A stretch of DNA of 10,820 nucleotides from Deltaproteobacteria bacterium (GTDB lineage: Bacteria; Desulfobacterota; DSM-4660; Desulfatiglandales; B25-G16), in assembly GCA_018400255.1 (NCBI GenBank), contig JAGYMO010000036.1, positions 1 through 10,820 of the forward strand, written 5' to 3'. Numbering within the stretch: the first letter of the stretch is position 1; the number at the start of each line of letters is the position of its first letter. Shown piece after piece: positions 7,480-10,820 of this stretch. The notes beneath the pieces are model-generated. The model saw nothing but the letters and a program-made list of their open reading frames with translations. It was not told the origin of the DNA and made no database searches. Position numbers and translations under genes: made by a program.

Positions 7480-8268
7480 ATGGACATAATAGTCTGCATA
7501 AAACAGGTCCCGGATTCCTACGATATTAGCTGGGATAAAAGCACAGGAAGCCTTTCAAGACAGAGTACGGGTGCCATTTTAAACCCCATTGACAAAAATA
7601 CGCTGGAGGCAGCTCTTACATTACGGGAAGAGCGTGGGGGGTTTATAACAGCTATCTCCATGGGTCCGGATCAGGCTGAAGAAGTGCTCCGAGAGGCTCT
7701 CGGCATGGGCATTGATAAGGCTATCTTGTTAAGCGACAAGGTTTTTGCCGGGGCCGACACCCTTGCCACATCCTATGCCCTCAGTTGCGCTATAAAAAAA
7801 ATCAATAGATTTGATATGGTCATCTGTGGGAAGGAATCATATGATGGCGTAACAGGCCATGTAGGCCCACAGTTAGCGGAATTCCTAGACTTGCCGCAAT
7901 TAACTAATTCAACGGAGATAGCGGTTAAAAAAAACAAGGTCTTAGTAAAGCAAAAGATAGAAGACGGCTACAGGCTATTAGAAGCAAGTTTTCCGGTGTT
8001 GATAACCGTGGGAAAAAATATCAATCAGCCTCGAATCCCTTCCATGGAGGATATAATGGATGCCTACAGGGAAAAAATGATAGATATCTGGAGAGGCGAG
8101 GACTTAAATAGTAATACCGAGGGCTTTGGATTAAACGGCTCTCCAACGAAGTCACAAAGTGTCTATGTCAAAAAACTTGAAAAAGGAAGTGCCGAGATTC
8201 TCAAAGGTGAACCAGATGTCACAGCCAAAAGATTAGTTGAAATTCTCAAAGAAAAAGGCCTTTTGTAG
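7480..8268 (+). CDS. etfB: Electron transfer flavoprotein beta subunit
   Basis: A 262-residue EtfB of normal length. It opens with the family's MDIIVCIKQVPDS. The nucleotide-binding region CGKESYDGVTGHVGPQLAEF (116-135) follows, then the partner-recognition loop at about 184-200 (PRIPSMEDIMDAYREKM), which docks onto acyl-CoA dehydrogenases. It pairs with EtfA to carry electrons from the dehydrogenase. Human-type EtfB binds AMP, while bifurcating ETFs bind a second FAD in this subunit. The DGxTxxVGP pattern resembles the bifurcating type as I remember it, but this is not decisive. The start at 7480 fits the family N-terminus although no good SD precedes it; an 11-codon frame directly upstream may supply ribosomes. 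EtfA follows 11 bases later. Confidence 0.93.
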   Translation: MDIIVCIKQVPDSYDISWDKSTGSLSRQSTGAILNPIDKNTLEAALTLREERGGFITAISMGPDQAEEVLREALGMGIDKAILLSDKVFAGADTLATSYALSCAIKKINRFDMVICGKESYDGVTGHVGPQLAEFLDLPQLTNSTEIAVKKNKVLVKQKIEDGYRLLEASFPVLITVGKNINQPRIPSMEDIMDAYREKMIDIWRGEDLNSNTEGFGLNGSPTKSQSVYVKKLEKGSAEILKGEPDVTAKRLVEILKEKGLL

Positions 8269-8279
8269 GGGTTCTTATA

Positions 8280-9290
8280 ATGCCTGAAAATACAGAAAAA
8301 TTTGGTGGTTTATGGGTAATCATTGAACAAAGGCATGGCAAGGTTGTCAAGGTTTCTTTAGAATTGTTAGGAGAGGCTAGAGCCCTTGCAGACACGGCAC
8401 GCTCGAACGTAACCGCTTTTCTCATCGGGGAGGACGTTGCAGCAATAGCGGAAGAGCTTATCTGGCAAGGAGCTGACAGGGTCATAATAGCGGAGCATAC
8501 TATATGTAGATACTATAGAACAGAGGTTTACACAGATATTATCTGCGCGCAGGCCAAAAAAGATAAGCCTGAAATAATCTTATTCGGGGCAACGTGCATG
8601 GGAAGAGACCTGGCACCAAGGGTATCAGCAAGATTAAAAACGGGGTGCATGTCAGACTGCACAAAGCTTGCTATAGACAGCGGACATCTTGTTGCAACAA
8701 AGCCCTTCTTCGGTCGCGATTTAATGACAGACATTGTTTGTCCCGTTAAGAGACCACAAATAGCCACGATAAGGCCAGGCGTAATTGAGCTGACAGACCC
8801 GAACAGAAGCAGGAAGGGAGAGACACTATCTTATGATATAAGGCTGAGAGAAGACGATATTAAGGTTAAAGTTGCTGGAATCCTCAATGAGCGCTCGAAC
8901 AACCTTCCCTTAGAGCAGGCGGAAAAGGTCGTTGCAGGGGGCATGGGCGTAGGCAGCAAAGAGGGCTTTGAAATGCTGAAGGAACTTGCAGGTCTTTTGG
9001 GGGCTGAACTCGGGGCAACAAATCTTCCCGTAGATGAGGGATGGGTTTCCGAGGAATTTAAGATAGGACAGACAGGCAAGACAATTAGGCCTAAGTTATA
9101 TATAGGCTGCGGGGTTTCAGGCGCCATACAGCATTCTGCAGGAATGATAGGCAGTGAGTTTATTGTAGCCATAAACAAAGACCCCAATGCTGATATATTC
9201 AAGCTTGCAGATTATGGCATACTGGGAGATGTAAATGAGGTTATTCCAGCGATAATCAAGGAACTACGAAGACAAAAGGGCCTGGCTTAA
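8280..9290 (+). CDS. etfA: Electron transfer flavoprotein alpha subunit
   Basis: A 336-residue EtfA, slightly long for the family and without an N-terminal ferredoxin domain. The N-terminal domain opens with LWVIIEQRHGKVVKVSLELL and contains FGATCMGRDLAPRVSARL (102-119). The C-terminal FAD domain has the signature IGQTGKTIRPKLYIGCGVSG (262-281) followed by AIQHSAGM and AINKDPNADIFKLADYGILG (297-316). FAD bound here takes electrons from the dehydrogenase. One oddity: the usual GASR segment, whose Arg sits by the isoalloxazine ring, reads GATN, giving N248. The SD AGGGG (8267-8271) overlaps the end of etfB. No ETF:quinone oxidoreductase gene is present in the window, so the final electron acceptor is not shown. 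Confidence 0.94.
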   Translation: MPENTEKFGGLWVIIEQRHGKVVKVSLELLGEARALADTARSNVTAFLIGEDVAAIAEELIWQGADRVIIAEHTICRYYRTEVYTDIICAQAKKDKPEIILFGATCMGRDLAPRVSARLKTGCMSDCTKLAIDSGHLVATKPFFGRDLMTDIVCPVKRPQIATIRPGVIELTDPNRSRKGETLSYDIRLREDDIKVKVAGILNERSNNLPLEQAEKVVAGGMGVGSKEGFEMLKELAGLLGAELGATNLPVDEGWVSEEFKIGQTGKTIRPKLYIGCGVSGAIQHSAGMIGSEFIVAINKDPNADIFKLADYGILGDVNEVIPAIIKELRRQKGLA

Positions 9291-9635
9291 AAGTGTATAC
9301 CTTTAAGCAGCTTTTACGTGAACTCTTCATTGTTTAGCGTCATTGACTGCACCGTGTAAGGTTGCGTTTGAAAAATTGTATTTTTATGGAAACCGCCCGG
9401 GCAAGGATGAATTCTCAAATATTCTAAGGGTACCTAAAAAAATGGTTTTCATTTTACATAAATTGGGGTATAAAATACCTGGGTCTTATTCATTGCTCTT
9501 TACTATAGTAATTTTCATAATTCTTTTATCCTATGATTCATTCAAATTGCATTAAAGTTACATTCGCCCTTTTAAGACTAAACCTTCCGGCGATGGCGTT
9601 GTTTCTCATCAACCTGGACTAAACAGGAGTGTATT
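9291..9635. other. Intergenic stretch between etfA and the duplicated-repeat protein
   Basis: These 345 bases hold no convincing gene. A 70-codon frame (9343-9555) would have to start at TTG without an SD; it ends in a hydrophobic segment (LLFTIVIFIILLS) that could be a membrane span, but nothing else supports it. A near-palindrome covers the etfA stop (9287-9306, TTAAA...TTTAA) but has no T tail. A promoter for the next two genes presumably lies near 9500-9620, but no clear -35/-10 pair was found. Confidence 0.5.
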
Positions 9636-10034
9636 ATGGCTAGATCGGACAATCAGAATACAAACATGACGAAAGAGGAAACTGAAGATTTGATACTTAT
9701 GAGATTAAAGTTGCTATTAATTATGTGTATGTCCTATCTTGAAGACTGCCCTATCGGAGTCTATAGAAAAAATGCTGTGAGCAATACTGTTCAAAGCCTA
9801 AAAGATCTAATAGATAACCAACTAACCGGATCAGGGGGAGGCTTAAATATAGAGGAAAAGGACGTTTTTCTACAAAGGGTAAGGCTTCTTCTGATTATGG
9901 CAAAGTCGTTTTCCGACAGCCTTCCCGTTGGTTTTTATAGAAAAGAGGCGATGAAAAATAATGTTAAAAAAATTGCCGAGTGCCTTGGTTATGAAATTAA
10001 ATTAAACCCTCTAATTTACTTGAAGGCCGCATGA
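9636..10034 (+). CDS. Unrecognised protein made of two tandem copies of a helical unit
   Basis: A 132-residue protein I cannot assign to a known family. It consists of two copies of a unit of about 46 residues: roughly 15-60 and 73-118, aligned with a constant offset of 58 and no gap. Shared core: R-x-x-LLLIM (23-30 and 81-88), then S-aromatic, P-I/V-G-x-YRK (39-45 and 97-103), followed by A and N-x-V at equal spacing. A glycine-rich linker (GSGGG, 65-69) joins them. Both copies look helical and amphipathic; no membrane segment or signal peptide stands out. The SD AGGAG (9625-9629) is well placed. A receiver-only response regulator starts 11 bases after its stop, so the two probably act together, for example as a docking pair, but that is inference from position only. 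Confidence 0.8.
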   Translation: MARSDNQNTNMTKEETEDLILMRLKLLLIMCMSYLEDCPIGVYRKNAVSNTVQSLKDLIDNQLTGSGGGLNIEEKDVFLQRVRLLLIMAKSFSDSLPVGFYRKEAMKNNVKKIAECLGYEIKLNPLIYLKAA

Positions 10035-10047
10035 TTTAAAAGTCATG
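10030..10047 (+). promoter_or_regulatory. Hairpin spanning the stop and start codons of the last two genes
   Basis: CATGATTTAAAAGTCATG can fold with CATGA (10030-10034) against TCATG (10043-10047), plus a T-G and a T-A pair inside. The left arm contains the TGA stop of the repeat protein and the right arm the ATG of the response regulator, which has no clear SD. Ribosomes finishing the first gene would open the hairpin, so it may enforce translational coupling. Short and AT-rich, hence only suggestive. Confidence 0.3.
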
Positions 10048-10419
10048 ATAAAAAATGTGAAAATAGCAGTCGTTGAAGACAATACCTCTATAAGAGATTT
10101 AATTGTAGATACACTGATGTTTTCCGTAAACAGAGAGGTTATCTCCTTTCAGGATGCAATATCAGCCTGGGGTTATTTTGATGAGAACAACAATACAGAC
10201 ATAATAATATCTGACGTTGAAATGCCTGGCATGAACGGCCTTGAACTTCTAACCAAGGTTAAAACGCAGTACCCAAAAAAGATATTTATTGTTATGTCAG
10301 GTAACCCTTCATATGAAAAAAAGGCAAAAAAACTGGGGGCTGATGCCTTCCTTGCCAAGCCATTCGCTATTGAAGCCCTTTTTAGCCTGGTAGAACTTTA
10401 TGTGGTTGCAAAAAATTAG
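10045..10419 (+). CDS. Single-domain response regulator (receiver only)
   Basis: A 124-residue CheY/Spo0F-like receiver with no output domain. The acidic pair E11-D12, phospho-acceptor D57 (IIISDVEMPGMNG), switch residue S85 (VMSG) and K105 in the KPF motif are all present, so it should accept phosphate from a histidine kinase. No kinase gene is in the window. Such proteins act by binding partner proteins; the best candidate nearby is the duplicated-repeat protein encoded 11 bases upstream. The ATG at 10045 is preceded by no clear SD, consistent with coupling to that gene. What pathway it controls, and whether it has anything to do with the acyl-CoA genes, cannot be told. Confidence 0.92.
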   Translation: MIKNVKIAVVEDNTSIRDLIVDTLMFSVNREVISFQDAISAWGYFDENNNTDIIISDVEMPGMNGLELLTKVKTQYPKKIFIVMSGNPSYEKKAKKLGADAFLAKPFAIEALFSLVELYVVAKN

Positions 10420-10700
10420 AAGTTTCTTTAAGCACCCTACCTTCCAATGTCCTCCTATCTTACGTATCGTCGCCTTTATATAACCGATTTAATCTCTTTG
10501 TCCATTTCAATCTGTTTCTACCAGGCCCTTGCTAATTCATAGAAAAATTGTTAGTCTTTCAATAGAACCTGACGCATCCGAAGAATAGACACAAGGGAGC
10601 AATTCTAAAATTATCTCCATTTGCTGATATGTTTTATGCAAGGCTGTCGTGAGTTTAGCAGGACACAGATTGACATGGATTTTTCATTCTATCGTTATTT
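10420..10700. other. AT-rich non-coding stretch after the response regulator
   Basis: About 280 bases with no supported open frame on either strand, no recognisable RNA gene and no clear terminator directly after the response regulator. It leads into the GC-rich structured block at the window end. Confidence 0.5.
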
Positions 10701-10820
10701 TGGTGGAGTCCCACGGGCAAGCCCGCGGCACCACTTGGTTTCGCCGATTCGCTTCTCGAACGGCGGGGTTTAGCGGTGCGACATCCCGACTATAGGCGCA
10801 TTCATCCACGGCTAAAGCCG
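10701..10820. repeat. GC-rich, hairpin-rich block, possible REP-like or IS200/IS605-type end
   Basis: 75 of these 120 bases are G or C, far above the flanking DNA. It holds several dyads: CGGGC/GCCCG around AA (10714-10725); CGCCG plus TTCG pairing with CGAA plus CGGCG (10742-10765, one bulged A); and CGGCT/AGCCG around AA (10809-10820), cut by the window edge. There is no coding potential. Strings of this kind resemble intergenic REP-like palindromes or subterminal hairpins of IS200/IS605-type elements. No transposase is in the window, so the element type is a guess. Confidence 0.45.

Noticed and set aside
1650..9290. A complete anaerobic toluene (bbs) pathway or the HMG-CoA-based isovaleryl-CoA route
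   Set aside because: Thiolase plus DUF35 plus ACAD recalls bbs genes, but the CoA-transferase, hydratase and alcohol dehydrogenase subunits are absent. For the isovaleryl-CoA route, the hydratase and decarboxylase are absent and the synthase looks altered.
9343..9555. A 70-codon frame with a C-terminal hydrophobic segment
   Set aside because: It starts at TTG with no SD, has no recognisable domain, and lies in a gap of ordinary AT-rich sequence; not enough to call a gene.

Overview
The window carries one set of genes, all on the plus strand, at moderate-to-low G+C. The core (about 1650-9290) is an acyl-CoA catabolism cluster: a thiolase, a small Zn-ribbon/OB-fold (DUF35) protein, a thiolase-fold synthase-like protein fused to a second DUF35 domain, a second thiolase, an acyl-CoA dehydrogenase (ACAD), and both electron transfer flavoprotein (ETF) subunits. 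Clusters of this sort, which pair SCP2-type thiolases with DUF35 partners and feed an ACAD/ETF pair, are typical of anaerobic Desulfobacterota (former Deltaproteobacteria) and related bacteria that degrade unusual acids. No phylogenetic marker is present, so the lineage is an inference.

Layout. 226-1542: an isochorismatase-fold cysteine hydrolase and a Nudix hydrolase of the ADP-sugar type, probably separate from the main cluster. 1650-3250: thiolase 1 tightly coupled to a stand-alone DUF35 protein. 3427-6176: the synthase-DUF35 fusion and thiolase 2. 6205-7341: ACAD, followed by a terminator-like hairpin. 7480-9290: etfB-etfA, preceded by a possible 11-codon leader. 9636-10419: an unknown protein built from two copies of a roughly 46-residue unit, coupled to a single-domain response regulator. 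10420-10820: no gene; the last 120 bases are GC-rich and hairpin-forming, like the end of a mobile or REP-like repeat.

How it may work together (inference). The ACAD would oxidise an acyl-CoA and pass electrons to EtfAB, and the thiolase/DUF35 modules would carry out C-C cleavage or condensation on the CoA-bound chain. No CoA ligase or transferase, enoyl-CoA hydratase, 3-hydroxyacyl-CoA dehydrogenase or ETF:quinone oxidoreductase lies in the window, so the pathway is incomplete here and the substrate cannot be named.

The most unusual signals are active-site changes. The synthase-like protein appears to lack all three residues of the HMG-CoA synthase Glu-Cys-His triad. The ACAD has Ala at the MCAD-type base position but a Glu at the isovaleryl-CoA-dehydrogenase-type position. 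EtfA has Asn where the flavin-contacting Arg of ETFs is expected. These comparisons are by eye against remembered family motifs.
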